DNA from: Chromobacterium haemolyticum DSM 19808
Lineage (GTDB): Bacteria; Pseudomonadota; Gammaproteobacteria; Burkholderiales; Chromobacteriaceae
NCBI RefSeq assembly: GCF_000711885.1
Contig: NZ_JONK01000016.1
Location: 1-64,000, forward strand
Direction: 5' to 3'
DNA length: 64,000 bases
Shown: positions 9,373 through 17,865 of the stretch, in pieces
Layout of the letters: every line of letters begins with the position of its first letter
How positions within the stretch are numbered: the first letter of the stretch is position 1
Made by a program: the position numbers and the translations under genes
The notes under the pieces: generated by a model
Databases searched by the model: none
What the model saw: only the letters and a program-made list of their open reading frames with translations
What the model was told of the DNA's origin: nothing

Positions 9373-10731
9373 CTACATAGGTACTGAGCGCAAAAAGTAC
9401 CGTTCTCTAACAATGAAAAGTGTCCAAGGTACGCTGAGAAAAATGCAGAGGGCAGAATAGCTCCACATAATCTCCCCTATCCCATACGGCACAGACAACA
9501 AAACCGCAACAAGCACTACACATGCCATTACAACAGATTGAAGCAACATCGGTTCCTCTTTGTGCGCACGCATGAACAATGCACAAGAAATAACGAAACA
9601 ATTTGCCACCGATGCGCAAGCAAGAGCGATCATAACACTCAATTCAGGCAACCTATCATGGATACGAGTGCTCCATGTACTCGCCAATTCCGCCCCCAAC
9701 ACAACTGCCACAGCCGCTACAAGAGAGAAGCTGACAGATACCTGAGCTAGCCTCTTAAACATCCTGCTTGCCTCATGGCGAGCACCAAGCGCCAATAACC
9801 GCGCTATAGCGGGGACTTTTGCTGACACCCAAGCAATCGAAACAGTCGTGACAGAGTTGAATACTGTAATGGCCAACCCGACTCTTCCCGATTCGACTGC
9901 ACCGTAGTTCTTAAAAATAATTGGAGTGAAAAGTTGAAAGATGAAAAAGCCACTGATCCAGCTAACAGCAATTTTCCACTGGAACGGAAGTATCTCTTTG
10001 AACCAAATACCAGGCACCCTGGCGACTCCTTTTGCGTTTTCGATCGTTCCCAGTATCTTAGCAATCTCTGAACGTGCCAGCCATATCGTGGTGCAAAATG
10101 CGGCTATGGTAGGTACTGCAGCTACAATCCACAGTTGGAATCCTGTAACCAACAGCACCCACATCAGTACAAATCCGATCGATGATTGACAAAGCCGCAA
10201 AATACCAATTTCTTTAACTAGCCCGAAACCCTCAAGAAATGATAGCCTCCAACTTAACCCCAGATTGTACGCCGTAGACAGACAAAGCAACATCCAGGGG
10301 AAAAGCCAGTTGTGCCACCGTAGCTCACTATCTTGAAAAAAACAAACACCGACAACATTTACACATAAAAAAAATAGAATACTCGCTATCCAATACCATT
10401 TTTTGAGCGTATTTGCCAGTGTGTGCAATCGATAAAAAGCCTGTCCGGACGGTGTGACCATGCCACCTTCCCGCTCAATCACAGCCTCCTCATGTGCAAC
10501 AAACTGGATGATCACCTGCCCGAAACCTAGTTCAAAGAATACTTGAAGTGCGAGAATACTTGCGAAGGTAAAGTAATATCCCTGCTCCACTGGTCCCATA
10601 AAAAGCGGGATCAAGATAAGGGTAACTCCTCCCGAAAGCACCCCCCAGAATCTAAAAATAAGCGTTGTGATAATTTGAGCATCTACGTGCAGCACCACCA
10701 TCGCACGTTCCATGAATGTAGTTTTTTTCAT
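9373..10731 (-). CDS. wzx: O-antigen flippase Wzx
   Basis: A polytopic membrane protein of about 452 residues with 10-14 hydrophobic segments and the loop patterns of the polysaccharide transporter (MATE/MOP) family, for example an FGFGQV-like segment read as ELGFGQVIIQFVAHEE near the N-terminus. It would flip the undecaprenyl-linked repeat unit to the periplasm before Wzy polymerisation. The start is uncertain: the frame opens with GTG at 10776, but ATG at 10731 (MKKTTFMERAM) is more natural. Neither has a clear Shine-Dalgarno, and ATG at 10713 is also possible. It is the first gene after a 0.5 kb gap that separates the assembly genes from the sugar-synthesis genes. Confidence 0.85.
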   Translation of the reverse strand: MKKTTFMERAMVVLHVDAQIITTLIFRFWGVLSGGVTLILIPLFMGPVEQGYYFTFASILALQVFFELGFGQVIIQFVAHEEAVIEREGGMVTPSGQAFYRLHTLANTLKKWYWIASILFFLCVNVVGVCFFQDSELRWHNWLFPWMLLCLSTAYNLGLSWRLSFLEGFGLVKEIGILRLCQSSIGFVLMWVLLVTGFQLWIVAAVPTIAAFCTTIWLARSEIAKILGTIENAKGVARVPGIWFKEILPFQWKIAVSWISGFFIFQLFTPIIFKNYGAVESGRVGLAITVFNSVTTVSIAWVSAKVPAIARLLALGARHEASRMFKRLAQVSVSFSLVAAVAVVLGAELASTWSTRIHDRLPELSVMIALACASVANCFVISCALFMRAHKEEPMLLQSVVMACVVLVAVLLSVPYGIGEIMWSYSALCIFLSVPWTLFIVRERYFLRSVPM

Positions 10732-11243
10732 CTTAAGTAGTTTCACATGAGCCAGTAGCTCCAACAGTCCCAACACTTTAGCATCTAAATAATTTTTATG
10801 CGGGTGTTATTAACCCTGCAAGCACCTCGATAATCTGCCTCCCTTTAACAGCCCTATACTCGGAACGAAAATCAAAAAAGGTCAAAAGGATTACTTCAAT
10901 ATATTTTTCGTGAAATTTAATGAAGATTAAGAAAAAATGGCAAGGAAAACAGTAGAAATGCAACCATTTAGCTCATTGCCTTGACAACAAGACTCTCATT
11001 CACAAGCTTACAACACAGCCGACGGGCCGGCTGATTCGAAAAGGTCGCGGCAATACTTTAGGAAAATTAAAGTACACTTTGACCTTGCCACCAGCTGGTA
11101 GGGGCGATGATGCAACACAGTCAGCCACCTCCGTGGATTCTATCCAATTCAAATTGGTCACTTTTTGTCAGCTCCGAAGGCTCCATGCTGAATTCTCAGT
11201 TCAGTCCATCAAATCTCGAAGTCAAGCAGCCAATCTCATTGTG
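10732..11243 (-). other. Intergenic gap between sugar-synthesis and assembly genes, possible internal promoter
   Basis: This ~0.5 kb AT-rich stretch divides the nucleotide-sugar genes from wzx and the transferases. On the minus strand a TTGACC (10880-10885) is followed by a TATAGG/AGTATA region (10853-10860), but the spacing is 18-21 bases depending on alignment, so the promoter is only a candidate. A short GGGTTAATAACACCC inverted repeat lies closer to wzx. No gene and no clear terminator are visible. Confidence 0.35.
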
Positions 11244-12323
11244 TTAATGACGCAGTCGACGAATCACCCCCAAACGACGGGCATGCCACAGCATCGCACG
11301 CTCAAGGGCCTCCTCTACATCGAAAGCCTCCTTCAAACCCAGTTTCGCTTGCACGTGACCTAAGTCAGGAAAGAAGTCGTGACAGCGGGCATTAGCAGTG
11401 GGTTGGCTCTTGTAAACAAGTGACGGAGTTGGCACAGTACGAGCGGCCACCATCTCCGCAACTACAGCGTGACTGGTAGGCCGAGCAGCACCGAGGTTGT
11501 AGATCTCTCCATCTTGGCCATCAACTAACATCCGCAAAAGCCAACATGCTGCGTCGCTTCCATAAAGATAGCTACGACGAGTGGCCCCATCCCCATGAAG
11601 ACGAATATCATTACCAGAAAGCGCATCGCGTATGAAATTATTGACCGCCCAAGGCGCATCTAATGACTGATACGGGCCAAGGAAGGTAAAAGCACGGGCA
11701 GTGCTAACGGGAATACGATACTGACTAGCGTAGATGCTCACCAAATTTTCGGCGGCGCGCCTCACCTCCGCATATACGTTATGTGCGCGGGTGAAATCCA
11801 AAACCCCGATATTTTCCTCACTCATGGCGAGATTCTGCATCTGTGTACCCAACACCAAGCCAGAGCTGATGTTCACGAAGCGCTGCAATAGCTCCAAGCG
11901 CGCGGAGGCAGCCAATGAGTATGCCATGCCATGTAGCGCAGTCTCGTGGACCCGTAGCGGTTCGGATGCATGTACGCGAGGATCGGCAATACCAGCCGCA
12001 AACAGCACCAACGTCGTATCCCGAGGAAGCTCAAAGGAGGAGCGCACATCTATGGCCTGTACTCGCACATCCTTTCGGCTGGCCAAGTGGGGATGATCTA
12101 GCTTCCAGGCTGTCGCCGAACGGCCAAGCAAATCTACACGAATTCGGTCACCCAACTTGTCGTTCAATGCAGCCACGGTCTCAGCGATCCACGTGCCAAT
12201 AAAGCCAGTCCCTCCTATAACGGCAATTCTATGCTCGGCCAAGCGCGCAGCCAAGCCCTCCTGGAGCTGCAGAGATACCAAGCAATCCTCACGTATACTC
12301 TGTTGTAAAACATCGTCATTCAT
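11244..12323 (-). CDS. NAD-dependent epimerase/dehydratase (extended SDR)
   Basis: A 359-residue extended short-chain dehydrogenase/reductase expected to modify a nucleotide-linked sugar. The cofactor loop IGGTGFIGTW is near residue 37 and the substrate part follows the Rossmann half. The active-site pair is unusual: where YxxxK is expected the sequence reads YAEVR, with Tyr184 and Arg188 (codon AGG at 11760-11762, one base from Lys AAG). I placed the start at ATG 12323 because CAGGAG lies seven bases upstream. The start overlaps the end of the aldolase gene (stop 12316-12318), indicating translational coupling. It probably reduces or epimerises a keto group of the branched sugar; exact role unknown. 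Confidence 0.8.
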   Translation of the reverse strand: MNDDVLQQSIREDCLVSLQLQEGLAARLAEHRIAVIGGTGFIGTWIAETVAALNDKLGDRIRVDLLGRSATAWKLDHPHLASRKDVRVQAIDVRSSFELPRDTTLVLFAAGIADPRVHASEPLRVHETALHGMAYSLAASARLELLQRFVNISSGLVLGTQMQNLAMSEENIGVLDFTRAHNVYAEVRRAAENLVSIYASQYRIPVSTARAFTFLGPYQSLDAPWAVNNFIRDALSGNDIRLHGDGATRRSYLYGSDAACWLLRMLVDGQDGEIYNLGAARPTSHAVVAEMVAARTVPTPSLVYKSQPTANARCHDFFPDLGHVQAKLGLKEAFDVEEALERAMLWHARRLGVIRRLRH

Positions 12324-13350
12324 CGCCATTCTCCTGCATGCTCGACTGCACTTCTTTGAGCGCCAGCGCCACTTCAAGAATCAAGCTCTCTTGGCCGGCC
12401 ACGGCTTTGCGGCGGCCCAACTCGAAAAAGATGTCACGCGGATCGACACCATGCTCGGCTCCGATACTGTTGACCTGTTTAATGAACCCCGAGAAGACGC
12501 CCGACATACCACTGGCAATGCTGGTCGATGAAATGTAAGGCATCGACTTCACCATCGTCTTCTCGGCTAGATCCGCTGCATCAAGCATTTTATATAGATC
12601 GATGCCTGTCTCGAATCCCATTTTCTGGAACACTGCCACAAGCACTTCAAGTTGGGCATTACCGGCCCCCGCTCCAAAACCACGTGCACTACCGTCGATA
12701 ATGGTTGCCCCGGCCTCCACAGCAGCGACCGAATTCGCGATGCCCATACCTAGGTTATTGTGCGCATGGAAGCCTACCGGAATGTTTAAAGCATCCACCA
12801 ATGTTGAAATACGGCGTGTCACGTCACCAGGGAGGTACGCTCCTGCTGAATCCATAATAATTAGCCCTTCTGCACCATAGGCTTCCATTTTTCGGGCCTC
12901 ATCCGCCAAGGTTTCTGGCGAAGCCATGTGACTCATCATCAGCACACCGTAGACTTCCTTACCGTGCTTACGCACATATTCAATGTGACGCTGGGTGATG
13001 TCCGCCTCGGTGCAATGAGAGGCAATACGGAAGACATCCACACCCAAATCCATCGCCATGGTTACATGGCGATGGATCGTGCAAAAGCCAGGGATCGCGT
13101 GAACAGCCATCTTGGAGCGTGTAAGATGCTCACGTGCGGTTTTCAGAATGATTTCATCGCTCAGAGCACACTCACCAACCAGCATTGATGAGGCTCCGAG
13201 TCCGTTGCCGTGCCCGACCTCGACAATTGGAACACCGGCGGCATTGGCTGCAGAGCAATATGTCGCAAACTGTTCTTGTGAGATCTGGTGACGTACAGCG
13301 TGGTTGCCATCGCGCAACGTCGGGTCGCTGATCAATATTTTCTTACTCAT
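12316..13350 (-). CDS. 4-hydroxy-2-oxovalerate aldolase-like (DmpG/MhpE family)
   Basis: A 344-residue class II pyruvate aldolase of the HMGL-like family. DPTLRDGNHAVRH gives the catalytic Arg13 and metal-binding Asp14, and GFHAHNNLGMG gives the metal ligands His195 and His197. In catabolism this enzyme splits 4-hydroxy-2-oxovalerate into pyruvate and acetaldehyde and works as a complex with the acylating aldehyde dehydrogenase encoded next door. Here the pair sits inside an O-antigen cluster with no aromatic-degradation genes, which suggests the reaction runs in the synthetic direction to supply a 2-oxo acid. ATG at 13350 has GGAG eight bases upstream. The gene is five bases after the dehydrogenase stop. 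Confidence 0.85.
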   Translation of the reverse strand: MSKKILISDPTLRDGNHAVRHQISQEQFATYCSAANAAGVPIVEVGHGNGLGASSMLVGECALSDEIILKTAREHLTRSKMAVHAIPGFCTIHRHVTMAMDLGVDVFRIASHCTEADITQRHIEYVRKHGKEVYGVLMMSHMASPETLADEARKMEAYGAEGLIIMDSAGAYLPGDVTRRISTLVDALNIPVGFHAHNNLGMGIANSVAAVEAGATIIDGSARGFGAGAGNAQLEVLVAVFQKMGFETGIDLYKMLDAADLAEKTMVKSMPYISSTSIASGMSGVFSGFIKQVNSIGAEHGVDPRDIFFELGRRKAVAGQESLILEVALALKEVQSSMQENGDE

Positions 13351-13355
13351 GCTAC

Positions 13356-14237
13356 TTACTCCCAGCGTTGGCGCGCGATACGTTCAGCAATACCAATAGC
13401 CGCGCAGTTGATAATGTCCAGGTTACCTGCATAACGAGGTAAATAATCACCATTACCCAGCACTTTGACCGTGGTCATGATCTTGCCACCCTCAAGCGTG
13501 GGAGGGACAATCAACTGGTAACCGGGCACATACTGCGTAATACGTTTCATCATCTCATCAACCGAAGCCCGGATTGCAGTCAAATCAGGGTTAGATATTT
13601 TCGCATAAATCGTGGTCTGCATATCGATGGGAGGATGCGCCGGATTCAGGATCAAAATTGCCTTGGTCTGACGTGCACGGCTAAACTTGACCAGAGCTTG
13701 TTCTGTTGTCTCGATATACTCGTCCAAATTGGCACGTGTAGCAGGACCTGCACTGCGAGAAGCAATGCTGGAGACGACCTCAATGTACTCGATATCATCC
13801 TGCACTGCTGCAATCGCATTAGCTATCGGCACCGACGCCTGCCCACCACAAGTGATCATATTGATATTCTGCGCGCGGCTGTCGATGATCTGCTCGGCAT
13901 TAATCGCTGGCACACACAGCTCACCTAACTTGGCTGGCGTCATATCCATGACGACCTTCCCGAGTTTTTTTAACACGGGCCAATGCTCCATATGTGCTGC
14001 TGCCGAGGTTGCATCGAACACGATGTCAATATCGTCAGCACGCTGGATAATAGCATCCAGGCCTCGATCTGAAATCGCCACCCCCAACTGACTCGCCTTT
14101 TGCATTCCATCGGAACGTAGATTACGTCCAACAAAGAGTACGCATTCCAATGCGTCCGAACGCATTGCCTTGATCAGCAAATCTGTGCCGATGTTGCCGG
14201 TGCCCAAGATGGCGACCCGGAGTTTTTGTTTTGCCAT
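13356..14237 (-). CDS. Acetaldehyde dehydrogenase, acylating (DmpF/MhpF family)
   Basis: A 293-residue CoA-acylating aldehyde dehydrogenase. The N-terminal Rossmann motif is AILGTGNIGTD and the catalytic cysteine is Cys130 in MITCGGQAS; the C-terminal half contains the conserved NPAHPPIDMQTT stretch. It is slightly shorter than catabolic DmpF/MhpF (about 304-316). The family interconverts aldehyde + CoA + NAD with acyl-CoA + NADH and channels the aldehyde to its partner aldolase. Its place directly upstream of the DmpG-like gene keeps the catabolic pairing, but all neighbours are nucleotide-sugar genes. I infer reduction of an acyl-CoA to an aldehyde that feeds the aldolase. Confidence 0.87.
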   Translation of the reverse strand: MAKQKLRVAILGTGNIGTDLLIKAMRSDALECVLFVGRNLRSDGMQKASQLGVAISDRGLDAIIQRADDIDIVFDATSAAAHMEHWPVLKKLGKVVMDMTPAKLGELCVPAINAEQIIDSRAQNINMITCGGQASVPIANAIAAVQDDIEYIEVVSSIASRSAGPATRANLDEYIETTEQALVKFSRARQTKAILILNPAHPPIDMQTTIYAKISNPDLTAIRASVDEMMKRITQYVPGYQLIVPPTLEGGKIMTTVKVLGNGDYLPRYAGNLDIINCAAIGIAERIARQRWE

Positions 14238-14264
14238 TGTAGTTTCCGTTACAAAAGAATGAGC

Positions 14265-15194
14265 TCAGGCAAGTAACGCGGCTGCCTCTTCGAGCACACC
14301 GGAAAGTGAGCAGTACGCTGGAACATATCCAAAAATTTCAGCCTTCCGGCTCAATGAGTAGTAATGAGGTTTCGCTCCGGTAGCGTTGATCGCCACACCA
14401 CTAGACGGAGGTGCGATTTCGTAGCGCAGCCCGAAACGCTCGTTCAGCGCCTGAAGCAGCGCTGGTTTGTCCACTGGCGCAGCAGTGTAACAGTCAATCC
14501 CAGTATTGGCAGGCGGAGCCTCTAGCACACGTTCAACCAGTTGATGGAAGTCTGCCGGGTGCAAATAATCACGCACCATGAAGTCAGAGGTCACGCGAAC
14601 CGTTTCACCGGTACGGATTGCGCGCAACAGGTCAGTGACGAAGAATCGCGCGGACAAATCCTGTGTACGGCTGAAATAATTAAAGACACGTAGGTCAACA
14701 ATCGCCTGATTGGTCAGCGCACGATGGCGCACTTCCGCATGCAACTTGGCCGTCGCATAGTACTCCTGTGGTGTGATCTGATTGATCGAAATGTGCGCCT
14801 CTGTGGAGTCACGGACCGGCTCGGCGAAGCTATTACCGTAAACAGCACCACTTGAGAGGAACAGGTAGCGACGTTGTGGATGCTTTTCCAATCCAGCCAA
14901 AATCATGTCGTCGAACTGACTGGTGATTCCGAAAATTGACGCCCCCATCTCGGCGGCACGACGCGGGTCACCAACACCAACGAAATTAATGACAACATCG
15001 TGCGGCACCTCGCCATAACGGTCATAAGTGTGCAGGGAACAAGCATCCTCCACCCCCTGAGCCTTCATCCATGCTGCCGTATCCGACAGATTGCGGGCGT
15101 ACAGTAATAGACTGGTGCGCCCCTGCTTTACGAACGATAGGATCAGATCCTTGGCAATCTGACTGCTCGCTCCGATGATGGCGATTGAACTCAT
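14265..15194 (-). CDS. NAD-dependent epimerase/reductase (SDR), YerF-like role possible
   Basis: A 309-residue extended SDR. The cofactor motif is IIGASSQIAKD (a GxxxxxG variant), the catalytic Ser region is LFLSSGAVYGN, and YYATAK supplies the Tyr-x3-Lys pair. I chose ATG 15194 because it makes an ATGA overlap with the stop of the ThDP-enzyme gene and has AAGGGG six bases upstream; the longer frame adds only seven residues. In yersiniose synthesis a reductase (YerF) reduces the ketone left by the ThDP enzyme YerE. By position and family this product is a candidate for an equivalent step, which the sequence alone does not prove. Confidence 0.82.
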   Translation of the reverse strand: MSSIAIIGASSQIAKDLILSFVKQGRTSLLLYARNLSDTAAWMKAQGVEDACSLHTYDRYGEVPHDVVINFVGVGDPRRAAEMGASIFGITSQFDDMILAGLEKHPQRRYLFLSSGAVYGNSFAEPVRDSTEAHISINQITPQEYYATAKLHAEVRHRALTNQAIVDLRVFNYFSRTQDLSARFFVTDLLRAIRTGETVRVTSDFMVRDYLHPADFHQLVERVLEAPPANTGIDCYTAAPVDKPALLQALNERFGLRYEIAPPSSGVAINATGAKPHYYSLSRKAEIFGYVPAYCSLSGVLEEAAALLA

Positions 15195-17020
15195 AGGATG
15201 CCCCTTTTTCCGCACAATGCCACTCCTTCAGCAGTAGCGCGAGCAAGCTCTTGTTGCAGAGCTTCTTCTGAGAGATGCGGGAACATATTATGCAGTGGCG
15301 AGGAACGCATACGACCGTCTGGCAACTTAACCGAGACGACGGTAGGGATTATTTTCTGGTTACGCATCGCTACGATCTCACAGACCACAGGACCATCGAT
15401 CGCAAGGGTCTTGCGGACCTGTTCATGAAGATCATCAGAGGTCTCGCAGCACACATAGGGCAGTTCGAAGGACTCCGTCAGCGCGCGTATCGAAGGAATA
15501 AACACACCACTATCCGAATCCGCGCCAACGTAATGGCCAGCGCAGAACTCACGTTGCGTGTTACGCATCGAGACATAGCCATCGTTGTTGACAACGAACA
15601 GCTTGAGATCCAGATTGTACTCTTTCATCGTCGCAAGCTCGTGAAGATTGGTCATAAGTGAGCCGTCGCCGGTGACGCAAACCGTGGTGCCTGGCAACCC
15701 AGTCGCAGCCGCACCATTGGCTGCGGGTAGGGCGAAGCCCATCGCGCCCAGTGAACCTGAGGAGATGAACCGCTGTCCCTGCTTCAGCCTCAGTGCCTGG
15801 CCCATGACATAGAATGCAGAGCCTGCATCGGTTACGACGCAGGCTCCTTCACCGAGATGCTGGCTAAGTACTTCGACAAACTCATAAAAATTTATCGCTC
15901 GCTCAGCCTTTTCATGCGGTTCGTTGGCTACTGAAAAACGCTCCTTCCACGACGCACAACATTTACGCCACTCCTTATTCACCTTGAGCTGCAGCGGCTG
16001 CATATACAGCGCATCAATAAACTCTCTTGCGCCAGCCTGGATCTTCAAGTTTACGCCCACTTGCTCACGAGCCAATATTGCCGCATCCAGTTCAACCTGA
16101 ACCTTAACCGCACTGGGTGCGAACAGTTCGAGTTCCCATCCTGTGGTCTGCGCGTGCAAGCTGCTACCGATACTCAGGATCAGGTCCGCCGTCTGGATCG
16201 CAAAGTTGCCAGGGCGGTCACCCTTAGGTCCAGGGTGGCCAACAAAGCAAGAATGCTCATAGGGCAATATGTCCTTGCCTAGCTGGGTAGTTACCACCGG
16301 AATATCTAGTCGATCCACTAAACGTCGAAATGTACCAACGGCACCAGCACAACGGACACCATGTCCCGCGAGAATCAGTGGTCTCTTTGCTCTCCCGAGC
16401 AAGAGTAACAGTTCTGCCATCTGATCTGGCGTTACCGTTGCTGCAACTTCCTTCTCAGGAACGAAGCTCTCCAGTTCGTCTGGTTCAATCTGCGCACCCT
16501 GGATGTCTAATGGTAGATCCAGTAATACCGGCCCTGGCCGACCACTAGTAGCCAAGAACAAAGCCTTCTCAAGGTGGTATCGGATGGTTTTGGGATCCTG
16601 CACCATCACGGCATACTTGGTTAGGGATCGGACAATCGGCACAATATCCACCTCAAAAGTTCCGAACTGGCGCAAGTCGTCGATACTGGAATGCTGGATA
16701 GTCTGGGTGCTCTTGCTCTGACCGGTCAGGAACAGTATCGGGGTACTGTCCTGCCACGCACCAGCAATGCCGGTGACGAGGTTAGTCGCGCCCGGCCCGC
16801 TGGTGGCATAGCAGACACCCAAATGACCACTCCGCCGCGCATAACCGTCGGCGGCCATCGCACTAGCTTGCTCATGGTGCTGAGCCATATACTCAAGTCC
16901 GCCCGGTCGTCCAAGGGTATCCACCAAATGCATCATCATGCCACCATTGAGCATGAAAACCTTGTGCACACCCTGCTGAAGCAGATAATCAGCGATGTAA
17001 TCAGCAACTCGTATTGTCAT
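15191..17020 (-). CDS. Thiamine-diphosphate-dependent enzyme, acetolactate-synthase/YerE-like
   Basis: A 609-residue ThDP enzyme with the three-domain acetolactate synthase layout. The catalytic glutamate is Glu50 in HHEQASAMAADGYAR, the central domain follows, and the C-terminal ThDP/Mg motif starts GDGS at residue 451 and ends VVNND at 480. No small regulatory subunit or ilv gene is nearby. In the yersiniose pathway a homologue (YerE) decarboxylates pyruvate and adds the acetyl unit to C4 of CDP-4-keto-3,6-dideoxyglucose; the ddhA-D genes beside this one make exactly that acceptor. The additional aldolases suggest a donor larger than pyruvate. Both ends overlap neighbours through ATGA, so it is translated as part of a coupled operon. 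Confidence 0.87.
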   Translation of the reverse strand: MTIRVADYIADYLLQQGVHKVFMLNGGMMMHLVDTLGRPGGLEYMAQHHEQASAMAADGYARRSGHLGVCYATSGPGATNLVTGIAGAWQDSTPILFLTGQSKSTQTIQHSSIDDLRQFGTFEVDIVPIVRSLTKYAVMVQDPKTIRYHLEKALFLATSGRPGPVLLDLPLDIQGAQIEPDELESFVPEKEVAATVTPDQMAELLLLLGRAKRPLILAGHGVRCAGAVGTFRRLVDRLDIPVVTTQLGKDILPYEHSCFVGHPGPKGDRPGNFAIQTADLILSIGSSLHAQTTGWELELFAPSAVKVQVELDAAILAREQVGVNLKIQAGAREFIDALYMQPLQLKVNKEWRKCCASWKERFSVANEPHEKAERAINFYEFVEVLSQHLGEGACVVTDAGSAFYVMGQALRLKQGQRFISSGSLGAMGFALPAANGAAATGLPGTTVCVTGDGSLMTNLHELATMKEYNLDLKLFVVNNDGYVSMRNTQREFCAGHYVGADSDSGVFIPSIRALTESFELPYVCCETSDDLHEQVRKTLAIDGPVVCEIVAMRNQKIIPTVVSVKLPDGRMRSSPLHNMFPHLSEEALQQELARATAEGVALCGKRGIL

Positions 17021-17850
17021 GTTGGGTCTCTCAGGGAAATACTCGCAGCAGATGCCTCCCGGTTGCGGATAGCTCGAACTAAGGAAGCTGCCCCCTCCTC
17101 AATAGCTTGTCGGATGAGAAAGGTATCAACGCCGTAAACTAGGACATTAGCCCCCAAGCTCAGGGCACGCTCGATGTCAGCCTCACTGCGTACCATCATC
17201 CCTGCTGCCTTGCCGGCCGCACGTATGCGCGCGATAGCCTCTTCAACAATCTGTACAACTTTAGGATGTCGGGTATCCCCATCGCACCCCAACGTGACAG
17301 CCAAGTCGTAGATACCCATATAGACAACATCAATGCCCGGAGTCGCGCAAATTTCTTCAAGGTCCATGAGGGCGCTACAAGACTCGATGATCACGGTAGT
17401 CAACGAAAAACCGTTATCGAGCTTGCCCGAACGATTGTCGGCTGGATTTGCATAATTCGCAGCGCGCGTAAATGGGTTGTACCCTCGTACCCCAGCTGGG
17501 GCGTACTTCGCCATACCCACGACAGCCTCTGCATCTTTAACATCACGAATCTGTGGCACAACAATCCCATGCGAACCAAGATCCAATGCCCATTGCGCTG
17601 CGGACGCATTCAACCCCGGAATCCGCACCAGTGGTGCGGACCCAGCACCTTCGACAGCACGCACACACGCATCTAACGAGGTCAGATCGAAGATCCCGTG
17701 TTCCATGTCCAAGATCACAAAATCAAGACCACTCAAGCCCATGATCTCTGCCACAACCGGCGAGGGGATGATCGACCAGATCCCGATTATCGGCTTGCCA
17801 TCGGCCAGCTTAGCCTTTAGCGGATTCGTCATCTGTAAACGCAGGCTCAT
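17017..17850 (-). CDS. HpcH/HpaI-family aldolase
   Basis: A 277-residue class II pyruvate aldolase of the HpcH/HpaI type (HpaI, GarL, RhmA, YfaU relatives). Family residues are present: the base His in LDMEHGIFD, the pyruvate-binding Arg in LVRIPG, AGVRGYN, and the metal ligands Glu in VIIESC and Asp in YMGIYDL. Such enzymes join pyruvate to an aldehyde to make a 4-hydroxy-2-oxo acid, or run in reverse. The gene overlaps the ThDP-enzyme start by ATGA, and the product is a plausible supplier of a longer 2-oxo acid to it. ATG 17850 is preceded by a GGGGAT site. The actual aldehyde partner is unknown. Confidence 0.85.
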   Translation of the reverse strand: MSLRLQMTNPLKAKLADGKPIIGIWSIIPSPVVAEIMGLSGLDFVILDMEHGIFDLTSLDACVRAVEGAGSAPLVRIPGLNASAAQWALDLGSHGIVVPQIRDVKDAEAVVGMAKYAPAGVRGYNPFTRAANYANPADNRSGKLDNGFSLTTVIIESCSALMDLEEICATPGIDVVYMGIYDLAVTLGCDGDTRHPKVVQIVEEAIARIRAAGKAAGMMVRSEADIERALSLGANVLVYGVDTFLIRQAIEEGAASLVRAIRNREASAASISLRDPT

Positions 17851-17865
17851 GTTATCCCCGTGTCT

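Noticed and set aside
12324-12377. Longer N-terminus for the second SDR
   Set aside because: These codons lie inside the aldolase gene; the CAGGAG site positions the start at 12323.
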